A stretch of DNA of 64,000 nt from Lacticaseibacillus nasuensis JCM 17158. Lineage in GTDB: Bacteria; Bacillota; Bacilli; Lactobacillales; Lactobacillaceae. Where the stretch lies: contig NZ_AZDJ01000026.1 of NCBI RefSeq assembly GCF_001434705.1, forward strand, positions 183,364 to 247,363, written 5' to 3'. The notes beneath the pieces are model-generated. The model ran no database searches, was not told where the DNA came from, and saw only the letters and a program-made list of their open reading frames with translations. The translations under genes and the position numbers were made by a program. This document shows, one piece after another, positions 1 through 8,138 of this stretch; position 1 is the stretch's first letter; every line of letters starts with the position of its first letter.

Positions 1-494
1 CCGATTTTGCGGCGCTGACCTTTCATCTGCCTTACACCAAAATGGGGCTTAAGGCCTTGCGCAGCGTGTTGCCGCAAGCCGCCGCGGCGGATCAGGAACG
101 CCTGCAGCAACGCTTTGACCTGAGCGCACGGTACAGTCGCCAAATCGGCAACTTGTACACCGGCTCGCTTTACTTGAGCCTCGTGTCGCTGTTAGAGCAC
201 GACGCGACGCTGCAAGCCGGTGATCGCATCGGGTTGTTCTCCTATGGCTCCGGGGCGGTGGGCGAGTTCTTTAGCGCCACGCTGGTGCCTGGGTTTGCCA
301 GTCAGCTGCACCGCGCCGATCACGAGGCGCTGCTGGCGGCGCGGCGGCAATTGAGTGTTGCGGAATACGAGCGGGTCTTCACCGATAAGGTCCCTTATGC
401 CGCCGCTGACTACCAGGCGGATCCAGCGTATTTTGCCGGGCCGTTTGTGCTCACCGGCGTCACCAATCAGGAACGCCAATATCAGGTGCGCTAA
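1..494 (+). CDS. mvaS: Hydroxymethylglutaryl-CoA synthase, C-terminal part
   Basis: The 3' end of a gene entering from the left edge; the frame is open from base 3. HMG-CoA synthase condenses acetyl-CoA with acetoacetyl-CoA in the mevalonate route to isoprenoids, the route used by lactobacilli. Seen: the family's C-terminal segments FHLPYTKMG, GSGAVGEFFSATLVPGF and the SVAEYE stretch, in the expected order. The catalytic Cys and the N-terminal thiolase-fold half lie outside the window. A terminator hairpin follows directly. Identification is firm from these motifs; the start cannot be judged. Confidence 0.93.
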   Translation, partial: DFAALTFHLPYTKMGLKALRSVLPQAAAADQERLQQRFDLSARYSRQIGNLYTGSLYLSLVSLLEHDATLQAGDRIGLFSYGSGAVGEFFSATLVPGFASQLHRADHEALLAARRQLSVAEYERVFTDKVPYAAADYQADPAYFAGPFVLTGVTNQERQYQVR

Positions 495-502
495 GCCACC
501 AA

Positions 503-530
503 AAAAACGGCCAAGTGGCCGTTTTTTTGA
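503..530 (+). terminator. Terminator after mvaS
   Basis: A-tract, ACGGCC/GGCCGT hairpin and T-tract between the convergent mvaS and sigma-factor genes; it can serve both strands. Confidence 0.85.
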
Positions 531-534
531 TGGG

Positions 535-1074
535 TTAACGATGTTCGGCCATGAAGGCCAGCAGCTTGGTGTGGGTGCGCTCGGCCGCGCGGCGCAGCGC
601 CCGCGGTTGCTCTGCCGTTGGGGCTTTCAGTAAGGCGTGAAAAGCGGTAGTTTCCAGCGGCGAGAGTTGGCCGAGAAAAGTGGAAAATTCCAGCCGCAAC
701 ACCAGGCCGCTTTCCACCTGGCGGGCCACGAGGTGGGGCATCACGGCGTCGAGGTTCTCGGTGGCCGTCGCGTCGCTGGTGACATCGGCGGTGCGTTTTT
801 GTGCGAGGTAGCGCCGCAGCAGCGAGCGCAGGTGAGAGTTCAACACCATCTTGTAATAGGGGCCGAACTGGGAGCCGCGGCTGCCATCATAGCGCTCGAC
901 GGCTTTGAGTAACGCGATGCGGGCTTCTTGGAGCCAATCGTCATACGAGTAGTCGCGCATGTGGTAGTTTTTGATGGTGTTGTTGACTAAGGGCCGGTAG
1001 CGGTCGAATAAAGTGGTAAAGGCGTCCGAATCTGTTCGCGCATTGGCGATTAATGCTAGGTCTGCAGGTGACAT
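535..1074 (-). CDS. Sigma-70 family factor, ComX/SigH-like
   Basis: 179-aa alternative sigma factor. Region 2 is visible at about residues 20-90 (FDRYRPLVNN, DDWLQEARIALLKAVERYD, then a basic stretch around SHLRSLLRRY). Region 4 is degenerate, as in the competence-type SigX/SigH factors of lactobacilli. Known for the family: such factors recruit RNA polymerase to late competence genes, but most lactobacilli are not shown to be transformable. The ATG at 1074 has an AGGGGG ribosome site. It is convergent with mvaS. It could also be an ECF-like factor of other function; the sigma assignment is firm, the regulon is not. Confidence 0.8.
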   Translation of the reverse strand: MSPADLALIANARTDSDAFTTLFDRYRPLVNNTIKNYHMRDYSYDDWLQEARIALLKAVERYDGSRGSQFGPYYKMVLNSHLRSLLRRYLAQKRTADVTSDATATENLDAVMPHLVARQVESGLVLRLEFSTFLGQLSPLETTAFHALLKAPTAEQPRALRRAAERTHTKLLAFMAEHR

Positions 1075-1331
1075 GACAGTTCCCCCTTAGTGGTCCTGAC
1101 GCAACCGAAACGTTTTTGGTATGGGTCATTGTAACGCGGGGGAATCGGTGTGAATAGAGAACCTTGGTGCGTTGAGTTTGTGTAGTGGTACACCATATTT
1201 TTCGCGTTTTTGGCGAAAGGCTGATATGCTGGAAATAGCCGGAGAAAAAATGGCCATTTCACTTGTTTATAGTTAGCAATGTGGTAAACTACCCATAGAA
1301 ACTTATTTTTTGTAACTAATGGAGGGCTCTC

Positions 1332-3071
1332 ATGACGAAAATCAATGCAGCAGACGCAATGTTAAAGGTGATTGAAAGCTGGGGCGTGGAAAACGTCTAC
1401 GGTTTACCGGGTGGCTCCTTTGATTCGACGATGAACGCGCTGTACAACCGGCGCCACACGTTGAACTACATTCAGGTGCGCCACGAAGAAGTCGGCGCGC
1501 TTGCCGCGGTCGGCGAAGCTAAGGTCAGCGGCCAAATCGGGGTCACCTTTGGCTCCGCCGGCCCCGGCGCCGTGCATTTGTTGAACGGGTTATACGATGC
1601 CCAATACGATCACGTGCCGATTTTGGCGCTGATCGGCCAAGTGCCAACTAGCAACATGAATACCAGCTACTTCCAAGAAATGAATGAGAATCCGATGTTC
1701 GCCGACGTGTCGGTGTACAACCGGACCGTGATGACCGCCGAGCAGCTGCCCGGGGTCGTCGATGAGGCGATTCGCCAGGCCTACGCGCACCAAGGCGTCG
1801 CGGTCGTCACCATTCCTAAGGACCTCGGCTGGCAAGAAATTGACGATAACTATGAATCCAGTGCCGACTTGTACCAGCCGCTGGCCTTGCCGGCGGCGCC
1901 ACAGTCGCAAATCGACGCGGCGTTGAAGCTGTTGCTTGCCGCCAAGCGCCCGTTGCTTTATCTGGGCAAAGGGGCGGCCGGTGTGCGGGCAGACCTGATT
2001 GCGTTGTCCGAGCGGCTGCACCTGCCGATTTTGACCAGCGCGTTGGGCAAGGGCATCGTGCCGGATTCCTATCCGGCCAACATGGGCTCCGCCGGCCGCG
2101 TCGCCACCAAACCCGGGGTCGAAGTAGCGCGGGCCGCAGACACCGTCTTGTTCCTCGGTTCCGACATGCCGTTTCAGGCATACTTCATTAACCCGCAGGC
2201 CAAATACATTCAAGTTGACATCGACCCGACCAAGTTTGGCCGGCGGCATCACGTCGACTTGGCGATTCGCGCCGACGCCAAGCAAGTTGTCGCGCAGCTG
2301 CTCGCCGCGGCCCCGCAGGACCACGCCGAAACCGGCTGGTACCGCGCGGCGCTGAAGAACAAGGCCAACTGGGAGGACTGGAAGGCCAGCTTTGCCGCAG
2401 ACGCCGAGACGCCGCTGCGCGTTGAGCCCGTGTTCAAGGCAATCAACGACATGGCGACGCCAGACGCGATTTTCCAAACCGATGTCGGCAACGTCACCAT
2501 CAACGGCATGCGTTACCTCAAGGTCGACGAGCAGCAGCAGTTCACCACCTCTGGCTGGTACGCCACGATGGGCTACGCCTTGCCGGCCGCAATCGGCGCC
2601 AAGGCGAAGTACCCGAACCGCCAGGTGTGGTCGATTTCCGGTGACGGCGGGTTTGCGATGGTGATGCAAGACATCCTCACGCAGGTGAAGTACCAACAAC
2701 ACATCATCAACGTCGTCTTGACCAACCAGAGCCTCGGCTTCATCGAAGCGGAGCAAGACGACACCCAGCAGCCGCATTCCGGCGTCGATTTAATCGATGC
2801 CGACTACGGCACCGCGGCCGCCGCGCTTGGCGCCGTGGGCTTCGAGGTGCGGACGTTGCCAGAGCTGAAGGCCGCCTTTGCCGCGGCTGCCCAGGCCACC
2901 GGGCCGGTCGTCATCGACGTGAAGATTTCCGACTTGCGGCCACTGCCGGTGGAACAGCTAGTCTTGGATCAAGAGACGCAGGATCCCGCTGCGGTGGCGG
3001 CGTTTGTCGCCAAGTACCACGCCGAAAGCCTCGTCCCGTTCCGGGCCATGCTGGCAGCGGAAAACGCGTAA
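1332..3071 (+). CDS. pox: Pyruvate oxidase
   Basis: 579 aa, the usual length. A ThDP/FAD enzyme that converts pyruvate, phosphate and O2 to acetyl phosphate, CO2 and H2O2; it feeds acetate kinase and yields ATP under aerobic conditions. Seen: N-terminal PYR domain with the RHEE glutamate near residue 52, central FAD-type domain, and C-terminal ThDP motif beginning GDGG near residue 438 and continuing to the Asn of LTNQSLGF. The start has GGAGGG nine bases upstream. The gene stands alone between a 250-bp promoter region and a terminator. Acetolactate synthase is the main alternative, but overall similarity is to lactic-acid-bacterial Pox. Confidence 0.92.
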   Translation: MTKINAADAMLKVIESWGVENVYGLPGGSFDSTMNALYNRRHTLNYIQVRHEEVGALAAVGEAKVSGQIGVTFGSAGPGAVHLLNGLYDAQYDHVPILALIGQVPTSNMNTSYFQEMNENPMFADVSVYNRTVMTAEQLPGVVDEAIRQAYAHQGVAVVTIPKDLGWQEIDDNYESSADLYQPLALPAAPQSQIDAALKLLLAAKRPLLYLGKGAAGVRADLIALSERLHLPILTSALGKGIVPDSYPANMGSAGRVATKPGVEVARAADTVLFLGSDMPFQAYFINPQAKYIQVDIDPTKFGRRHHVDLAIRADAKQVVAQLLAAAPQDHAETGWYRAALKNKANWEDWKASFAADAETPLRVEPVFKAINDMATPDAIFQTDVGNVTINGMRYLKVDEQQQFTTSGWYATMGYALPAAIGAKAKYPNRQVWSISGDGGFAMVMQDILTQVKYQQHIINVVLTNQSLGFIEAEQDDTQQPHSGVDLIDADYGTAAAALGAVGFEVRTLPELKAAFAAAAQATGPVVIDVKISDLRPLPVEQLVLDQETQDPAAVAAFVAKYHAESLVPFRAMLAAENA

Positions 3072-3077
3072 ACCAAC

Positions 3078-3107
3078 AAAGCCCGACTCACGTGAGTCGG
3101 GCTTTTT
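3078..3107 (+). terminator. Terminator after pox
   Basis: AAAGCCCGACTCA/TGAGTCGGGC hairpin followed by TTTTT. Confidence 0.9.
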
Positions 3108-3123
3108 GCTTGGTCTGTTTCAG

Positions 3124-3165
3124 GGCAAAAAAAAACTGGTCGAATCGACGGATTCGGCCAGTTAG
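3124..3165 (-). terminator. Terminator after usp
   Basis: Read on the minus strand: AACTGGCCGAATC, short loop, GATTCGACCAGTT, then a run of T. It directly follows the usp stop codon. Confidence 0.85.
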
Positions 3166-3166
3166 G

Positions 3167-3655
3167 TTACTTGGTTTTCTTGGTCTTGGTGGTGGCTAAG
3201 GCCGGCTGGTTGTTCAAGTCGGTGCGGACCACCAACACGTCGCATTGGGCATTGCGCGTCACGTATTCGGTGACGCTCCCAATCAACAGGCGCTCGACGG
3301 CGTTCAACCCGGTGGCGCCGATCATGATCAGGTCGATGTCTTTGGCCTTCGGGACGTCGCGGGCGATGATGGTCTTCGGGGCGCCATACTCGATGGAATA
3401 GCTGACGGCGTCGAGGCCGGCCTTGTGGGCCTGGTCGATGTAGCCGTCCATGGTTTCCTTGGCGGTGGTGGTCACTTGCTCCACCATGGCGGAATCAAAG
3501 CTTGAGACGTTTTGGAACGCTCGGGTATCAACGATGTGAATGAGGAACAGTTCAGCGTGATTGCGCTTGGAAACGGCGACGGCTTTTTGAAAAGCGAGTT
3601 CGGATTCATAAGAGCCATCGACCGCCACCAGAATGTGTTTGTACTGTTGTAACAT
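3167..3655 (-). CDS. Universal stress protein, UspA family
   Basis: 162 aa. Single Usp domain starting HILVAVDGS and ending with the ATP-binding signature GATG (about 113-116), nine residues, then GS. This places it in the ATP-binding class. The start chosen is the ATG at 3655 because an AAAGGGG site lies eight bases upstream; the GTG/ATG at 3664/3661 fall inside that site. It is last in a minus-strand unit of 6S-type RNA, small membrane protein and usp, an arrangement described for lactic acid bacteria. The physiological role is not deducible beyond a stress link. Confidence 0.9.
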   Translation of the reverse strand: MLQQYKHILVAVDGSYESELAFQKAVAVSKRNHAELFLIHIVDTRAFQNVSSFDSAMVEQVTTTAKETMDGYIDQAHKAGLDAVSYSIEYGAPKTIIARDVPKAKDIDLIMIGATGLNAVERLLIGSVTEYVTRNAQCDVLVVRTDLNNQPALATTKTKKTK

Positions 3656-3703
3656 GTTCATCACCCCTTTACTTCATTGTACCAAATCGTCACCGAAATA
3701 CCA

Positions 3704-3973
3704 CTACGCCAAGAAGTGGGGCAGCCGCGTGCCGAGCCACCCGGCGATGACGGCGCCCAGTAACAAGGCGCTGATTTGTAGCCACTGAATGGCAATGATG
3801 GCGGCTGCAACCGAGACGATTGCGGCCAGGCCAAACGCCCAGGCAAAGCCCATCAACTGGTGGGCCTGCGCCGCGGTGGTCGCGCGGCCTAAAAACTGGC
3901 GGCGGTGCGCGGCGAGGTACCAGGCCAAGGCGGCGAGAATAATGGCATAGGCAACGAATAATGCTGTAATCAT
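3704..3973 (-). CDS. Small membrane protein between 6S-type RNA and usp
   Basis: 89 aa, with about three hydrophobic segments (ALFVAYAIILAALAWYL near the N-terminus, then FAWAFGLAAIVSVAAAII and ALLLGAVIAGWLG). The middle loop carries basic residues (HRRQF). The ATG at 3973 has a GGAGGAG site. I do not recognise a family. It lies 48 bases upstream of usp in the same direction and is probably cotranscribed with it. This matches published descriptions of a hypothetical gene plus usp downstream of the Lacto-usp RNA motif. Confidence 0.7.
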   Translation of the reverse strand: MITALFVAYAIILAALAWYLAAHRRQFLGRATTAAQAHQLMGFAWAFGLAAIVSVAAAIIAIQWLQISALLLGAVIAGWLGTRLPHFLA

Positions 3974-3989
3974 AGGCTCCTCCAATATG

Positions 3990-4209
3990 AAAGGACGCCA
4001 CATCGCTGCGACGTCCCTGGTGAAAGGCTAGTGGTGCCGTTTTCTTCCCGGTTCGTTGAAACCCGCTGTTAAGCAAGTGGGACCTGCCGACCGACACGTT
4101 AGTCGTTAAGTGAAATAACAACACGGTATCGATCCCTGCTAGTCCCAAGGTCGTGAGACTGTTCGGTCAACTGAAAGTGGGGAAGCGCGCACACCTTAGG
4201 TACTTCCAT
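3990..4209 (-). ncRNA. ssrS: 6S-type RNA (Lacto-usp context)
   Basis: A non-coding stretch of about 220 bases between rarA and the usp operon, with its own strong promoter and many self-complementary segments. Examples are GGGAC/GTCCC near the middle and a 3' hairpin GGACGTCGCA/TGTGGCGTCC at 3993-4016 followed by TTTCAT. In lactobacilli the 6S gene is known to sit between rarA and uspA, and the Lacto-usp motif precedes a hypothetical gene plus usp, exactly as here. 6S RNA binds the housekeeping RNA polymerase and dampens transcription. Ends are estimates from promoter and hairpin. The class is inferred from synteny and size, not from an alignment. Confidence 0.7.
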
Positions 4210-4215
4210 GCTTCT

Positions 4216-4244
4216 ATCCTAGCATGCTTAGCCGCTGGGCGCAA
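4216..4244 (-). promoter_or_regulatory. Promoter of the 6S-type RNA
   Basis: Minus strand TTGCGC (4239-4244), 17-base spacer, TAGGAT (4216-4221). The predicted start is near 4209, inside the structured region. Confidence 0.65.
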
Positions 4245-4289
4245 GTTTTTCGCGCGGAGCAAAGGTTGATGCACCGCGGGTGTTAGCGG

Positions 4290-5564
4290 TTACTCTCGGC
4301 CTTGCCAGCGGCGCAGTTGGTGCCACTGGGCGGTTAAGGCCTGCTCGTACTTGCCGGTTTGCTTGGGCGTGTAGTAGGCGGCGTTGATCAACGTATCCGG
4401 CAGGTATTGTTGCTTGACCCAGCCGTTGGGAAAATGGTGCGGTAGCTGGTAATGAACGCCGTGCCCCAGGGACTTGGCGCCTTGATAATGGGCATCGCGC
4501 AAGTCGTCCGGGACGCTGCCGGCTTTGCCGGCAGCGACATCGGCCAGCGCCGCATCGATGGCGGTGATGGCGGAGTTGCTTTTCGGCGCGAGACACAAAT
4601 CGATGACGGCGGTGGCCAGCGGGATGCGGCCCTCGGGCAGGCCGAGGCGCTCGGCGGCTTGAATCGCGGTAAGCGTGCGGGCGGCGGTTTGCGGATTGGC
4701 CAAGCCGACGTCTTCATAGGCAATCACCAGCAGCCGGCGCAAGATGCTGGGCAAATCGCCCACCGTGATCAGCCGGGCCAGATAATGCAAAGCGGCATCG
4801 ACGTCAGAGCCGCGAATCGATTTTTGAAACGCGGAAATAACGTCGTAATGCGCATCACCATCGGGGTCGCCGGCAATGGCGCGCTGTTGCAGGGACTGGT
4901 GCATGACCTCCGCCGTGATGGCAATTTCACCGTCTACTTCAGGTGTCGACAACACGGCCAGCTCCAAGGCGTTCAAGGCGCTACGCAAATCGCCGTTGGT
5001 GGCGGTGGTGAGGTATGTTTTCGCCTCGGGGGCCAGGGCGACGGGGTAGTTTCCCAAGCCGCGAGTCTTGTCCGCCAAGGCGCGAGCGATGGCTGTGGCG
5101 ATGTCCGCCGGGGTCAGCGGGTACACCTGAAAAATCTGCGAGCGGCTGCGAATGGCCGGTAGGATGCTCATGTAGGGGTTCTCGGTGGTGGCGCCGACCA
5201 AGACGATGCGGCCGGACTCCAGGTGCGGCAGCAAGAAATCCTGCTTGGTTTTGTCCAGCCGGTGGATTTCGTCCAGCAAGAGAATCACGGTGCCGCTCAT
5301 CTTGGCTTCTTCGGCGACGATTTGCAGGTCTTTTTTGGTATCGGTGGCCGCATTCAGCGTGCGAAACGCGTACTTAGTGGCACCGGCAATCGCGCTGGCG
5401 ATGCTGGTCTTGCCCGTGCCAGGCGGGCCATAGAGAATCATCGAGCTCAGCCGGTGGGCGGCGACCATGCGCCGGATGATTTGATTGGGGCCGACGAGGT
5501 GTTGTTGGCCGACGACTTCATCGAGATTTTGCGGCCGCATGCGATAAGCGAGGGGTTGTTGCAT
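4290..5564 (-). CDS. rarA: Replication-associated recombination ATPase RarA/MgsA
   Basis: 424 aa, typical length. A clamp-loader-like AAA+ ATPase that acts at stalled replication forks. Seen: Walker A GPPGTGKT at about 46-53, Walker B LLLDEIH at about 95-101, sensor motif GATTENP, then the C-terminal MgsA oligomerisation region (DVGLANPQ, PKSNSAI). The ATG at 5564 has a GGAGGT site. It is divergent from the metallophosphoesterase gene and immediately upstream of the 6S-type RNA. Confidence 0.95.
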   Translation of the reverse strand: MQQPLAYRMRPQNLDEVVGQQHLVGPNQIIRRMVAAHRLSSMILYGPPGTGKTSIASAIAGATKYAFRTLNAATDTKKDLQIVAEEAKMSGTVILLLDEIHRLDKTKQDFLLPHLESGRIVLVGATTENPYMSILPAIRSRSQIFQVYPLTPADIATAIARALADKTRGLGNYPVALAPEAKTYLTTATNGDLRSALNALELAVLSTPEVDGEIAITAEVMHQSLQQRAIAGDPDGDAHYDVISAFQKSIRGSDVDAALHYLARLITVGDLPSILRRLLVIAYEDVGLANPQTAARTLTAIQAAERLGLPEGRIPLATAVIDLCLAPKSNSAITAIDAALADVAAGKAGSVPDDLRDAHYQGAKSLGHGVHYQLPHHFPNGWVKQQYLPDTLINAAYYTPKQTGKYEQALTAQWHQLRRWQGRE

Positions 5565-5642
5565 GAGGGACCTCCTTTGACGTTAGGTTCAGTATATCGC
5601 AGCAACGCCGGTCACGTTATAATGAAAGCGAGGTGAGGGAAA

Positions 5643-6977
5643 ATGTGGCGACGGGGATTGGCAATTGGCGTGAGTCTGTTGGCGATGGCGTTATTTGCCA
5701 TGGGGTTGACCACCGTGCAGCCGGCGATTAATCGCCGGCCGCTGACCGCCCAAGCGGCGCCAAGCGTGTGGGTGCTGTCGGACACGCATTTTATCGCCCC
5801 GAGCCTCCACGACGGGGGCCAGGCTTGGCGGGATATTCAAGCCACCGCCGCCGGCAAGGAGCTGCGGTATCAGCCCGTGGCGATTCGCGCGTTGGTGCAC
5901 GCGGCGACGACCGCCAAGCCCAAACCCGCGGCGGTGATCATCACCGGGGATTTAACGTTTAACGGCGAGTTGGCCAGCGCCACGAGTTTGGCCAAGCGTC
6001 TGGCGCCGCTGACCAAGGCCGGGATCCGCTTGCTGGTGATTCCGGGCAACCACGACATTTATGATGGCTGGGCGCGGGCCTACCGCGGGACCAAGCAGCT
6101 GCGCGCCACGCAAATCGGGCCGGCGGATTGGCGCCGAGTGTTTGCGGGGAGTTATGCGGCGGCGTTTGCCGAGGACCCGGCGAGCCTGAGTTATGCGGTG
6201 CGCTTGAACCCGCATTACCAGCTGCTCATGCTCGACACGAATAGTTACACCATGCAGCCGGCCACCCAGGCGCCGGCCACCGGCGGACAGGTCAGCCGCG
6301 CCACGATCCAGTGGCTCACCAAGCAATTGCAGGCGGGGCGGGCTGCCGGCGTGCACAGCGTCGTGTTCATGCATCACGATTTGTACGCGCATGATCGGCG
6401 CGTGCAAGCCGGCTGGGTGGTGGATCAAGCACCGACCCTGCGTCGCTTATTCACCCGGTATCACGTGCCGGTGGTGTTTGCCGGCCATATTCACGCCCAA
6501 GACATCGCCGCGGATCCGGCCGGGCAGGCGACGCCAATTGAAGTGCTCAGCGGCAGCTTCACCACCAGCCCCGGCTATTACGGCAGCGTCCGCCTGGCGC
6601 CCCATGCGATTACTTACCAGGCGCACCCGCTTAACGTCAAGCCGGTGCTCACCGCCGCCCAGCTCGCGACGCCGGCGCTAGCGAATTACCAGCAGTTCAT
6701 GAAGCAAACCTTCAAGCAGGCCAACGCCGGGTTGTTGATGCAAGACGTGTTGCTGGCCAAGGGGATGACCGATCAAAAGCTGACGGCCTTAAGCGACTTG
6801 ATGACCGAAATGATGTGGCAATTTTTCGCCGGGCGAGATGATGCCGCCGGCGCCAAGCGGCTGCAACAAATGCCGGGTTATCGCTATTTGAATGAGTTTC
6901 CCAGCCTAGCGCGCCAATTTCACACCCGGGAGTTGGATCGGAACTTGCCGGATCTGCACCTGCGCCTGGCGGACTAA
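5643..6977 (+). CDS. Secreted calcineurin-like metallophosphoesterase
   Basis: 444 aa. An N-terminal basic-hydrophobic signal segment (residues 1-25, cleavage plausible after AQAA at about 39) precedes a metallophosphoesterase domain. Metal ligands are visible in order: DTH (47-49), GD near 102, GNHD near 136, HH near 244 and GHIH near 283. The C-terminal 100 residues are helical and unassigned. It probably acts outside the membrane on a phosphate ester such as a nucleotide or teichoic-acid-related substrate; the substrate is unknown. A GAGG ribosome site precedes the ATG. It is convergent with yueI. Confidence 0.85.
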   Translation: MWRRGLAIGVSLLAMALFAMGLTTVQPAINRRPLTAQAAPSVWVLSDTHFIAPSLHDGGQAWRDIQATAAGKELRYQPVAIRALVHAATTAKPKPAAVIITGDLTFNGELASATSLAKRLAPLTKAGIRLLVIPGNHDIYDGWARAYRGTKQLRATQIGPADWRRVFAGSYAAAFAEDPASLSYAVRLNPHYQLLMLDTNSYTMQPATQAPATGGQVSRATIQWLTKQLQAGRAAGVHSVVFMHHDLYAHDRRVQAGWVVDQAPTLRRLFTRYHVPVVFAGHIHAQDIAADPAGQATPIEVLSGSFTTSPGYYGSVRLAPHAITYQAHPLNVKPVLTAAQLATPALANYQQFMKQTFKQANAGLLMQDVLLAKGMTDQKLTALSDLMTEMMWQFFAGRDDAAGAKRLQQMPGYRYLNEFPSLARQFHTRELDRNLPDLHLRLAD

Positions 6978-7010
6978 AAAACCGCCTGGACGGTTAGTCA
7001 AACAGGCGGT
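6976..7010. terminator. Shared terminator between phosphoesterase and yueI-like gene
   Basis: ACCGCCTG (6981-6988) pairs with CAGGCGGT (7003-7010), flanked by an A-run. The hairpin loop contains the stop codon of the minus-strand gene. Confidence 0.65.
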
Positions 7011-7434
7011 CGAACAGGCCGGGCTTCTTCTTGGGCGCCGCCGGCGGTTGCGGCAGATTAACGTCGGCTTGGTTGATGGCAGTCGGCGCCACGAGCAACA
7101 GGCCAACCGCCTGCTCACCGAGTTGCGCGGTGTCGTCGTTGACCAACGTGAAGGGGAAAGCCGCCTTCGTGGCCAACGTCAGGTAAGGCGTGGTGACATC
7201 ACTAGGCAACTTGCCGTTAAGCAGCAGCTTTAAGTCTCGGTGCTGATACTGCGGCAGGGCCTTGGTGAAGGCGGGTAGGGTCGCCGCGTTTTGCAAGTCA
7301 GCATTCGTCAGCACCAACGCGCACCGCTCGCGCAAGGAGCCCAGGTAGTGCCGGCGCTCGTCCGGGTTGGTTTGCGGGGTGCCGTACAGGCCGGCGCTTA
7401 AATGTGATTGTAAATCGGATTGCTCTTCAGCCAT
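6994..7434 (-). CDS. YueI family protein (DUF1694)
   Basis: 146 aa. The signature segment GLYGTPQTNPDERRHYLGSL near the N-terminus is typical of the YueI family, which is cytosolic and of unknown function in firmicutes. The proline/lysine-rich tail (PPAAPKKKPGLFDRLF) is a common ending. The ATG at 7434 is chosen because AAAGGA lies at the right distance; upstream in-frame ATGs at 7440/7443 overlap that site. Confidence 0.8.
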   Translation of the reverse strand: MAEEQSDLQSHLSAGLYGTPQTNPDERRHYLGSLRERCALVLTNADLQNAATLPAFTKALPQYQHRDLKLLLNGKLPSDVTTPYLTLATKAAFPFTLVNDDTAQLGEQAVGLLLVAPTAINQADVNLPQPPAAPKKKPGLFDRLFD

Positions 7435-7489
7435 GGTCATCATCCTTTCAACGGGGTACACTCAGTATAGCAGAAAGGAAGCGACGCGC

Positions 7490-8113
7490 ATGCGGCTGTT
7501 TGACCGAGCCGATTTTGAGGTGTTTCAAGACCAGACGTTAACCGGGCGGCTGGGGCTGATTCAAAGCCGGCTGGACCCGAAGTTTGCCATCGCCGCCCCG
7601 CGCTTGCAGGCGGCCTTGGCCGCCAGTGGGGTGCCCGACCAGTTCGCCCAGGTGGCTAAGCACTTGCGCCGCCACAAGAATCCGCCGCCGAATACCTGGC
7701 TGGCGCTTTCGCCGCGGGCGCGCGGCTATAAGATGACCCCGCACCTCGAGCTGGGGTTTTGGAACGACCGGATGTTTTTATGGGTCGCCATGCTGGCTGA
7801 AAGCAAGCCGCGGTTAGTCGACTGGCCGCGGGTCAAAGCGGCCGTTGCGCAGTTGCCCGAGCAGTTTGAACTGTCGGTAGATCACACGAAAAAAGCGGTG
7901 ATGCCGCTGGATGCGCAGACGTTGACGGCGACGACCACCCGGTTTGACCAAGTGGCCAGAAGCGAGTGGTTGATCGGCCAAACTTACCTGCGGACCAGTC
8001 CGTTGTTTGATCACCCGGATGAATTATGGGCCGATTTGCTCGAGCGGACTGAGATGTTAGCGCCGGTATATCAGGCGTTACTGACTCCAGCAAAAAGCGC
8101 CACTGCCGAATAA
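7490..8113 (+). CDS. YktB-like protein (DUF1054)
   Basis: 207 aa. A single domain starting FDRADFEVF, with the conserved NTWLALSPRARGYKMTPHLE region, as in the UPF0637/YktB family of firmicutes. Function unknown. The ATG at 7490 follows AAAGGA by ten bases; the open frame extends upstream but has no ribosome site there. It is divergent from yueI, with a 55-base gap containing both ribosome sites. Confidence 0.8.
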   Translation: MRLFDRADFEVFQDQTLTGRLGLIQSRLDPKFAIAAPRLQAALAASGVPDQFAQVAKHLRRHKNPPPNTWLALSPRARGYKMTPHLELGFWNDRMFLWVAMLAESKPRLVDWPRVKAAVAQLPEQFELSVDHTKKAVMPLDAQTLTATTTRFDQVARSEWLIGQTYLRTSPLFDHPDELWADLLERTEMLAPVYQALLTPAKSATAE

Positions 8114-8130
8114 GCAGTGGCGCTTTTGCG
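8098..8130. terminator. Bidirectional terminator
   Basis: GCCACTGC/GCAGTGGC hairpin with flanking A and T runs. It overlaps the end of the DUF1054 gene and serves the convergent LysR gene. Confidence 0.8.
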
Positions 8131-8138
8131 TGGACCAG

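Noticed and set aside
1100..1120. Catabolite-response element upstream of pox
   Set aside because: CCGAAACGTTTTTGG only partly fits the cre consensus, and its distance to the start (over 200 bases) makes the call too weak.
1590..2777. Long open frame (395 codons) on the minus strand inside pox
   Set aside because: It mirrors the GC-rich codon pattern of pox, has no ribosome site and no recognisable fold.
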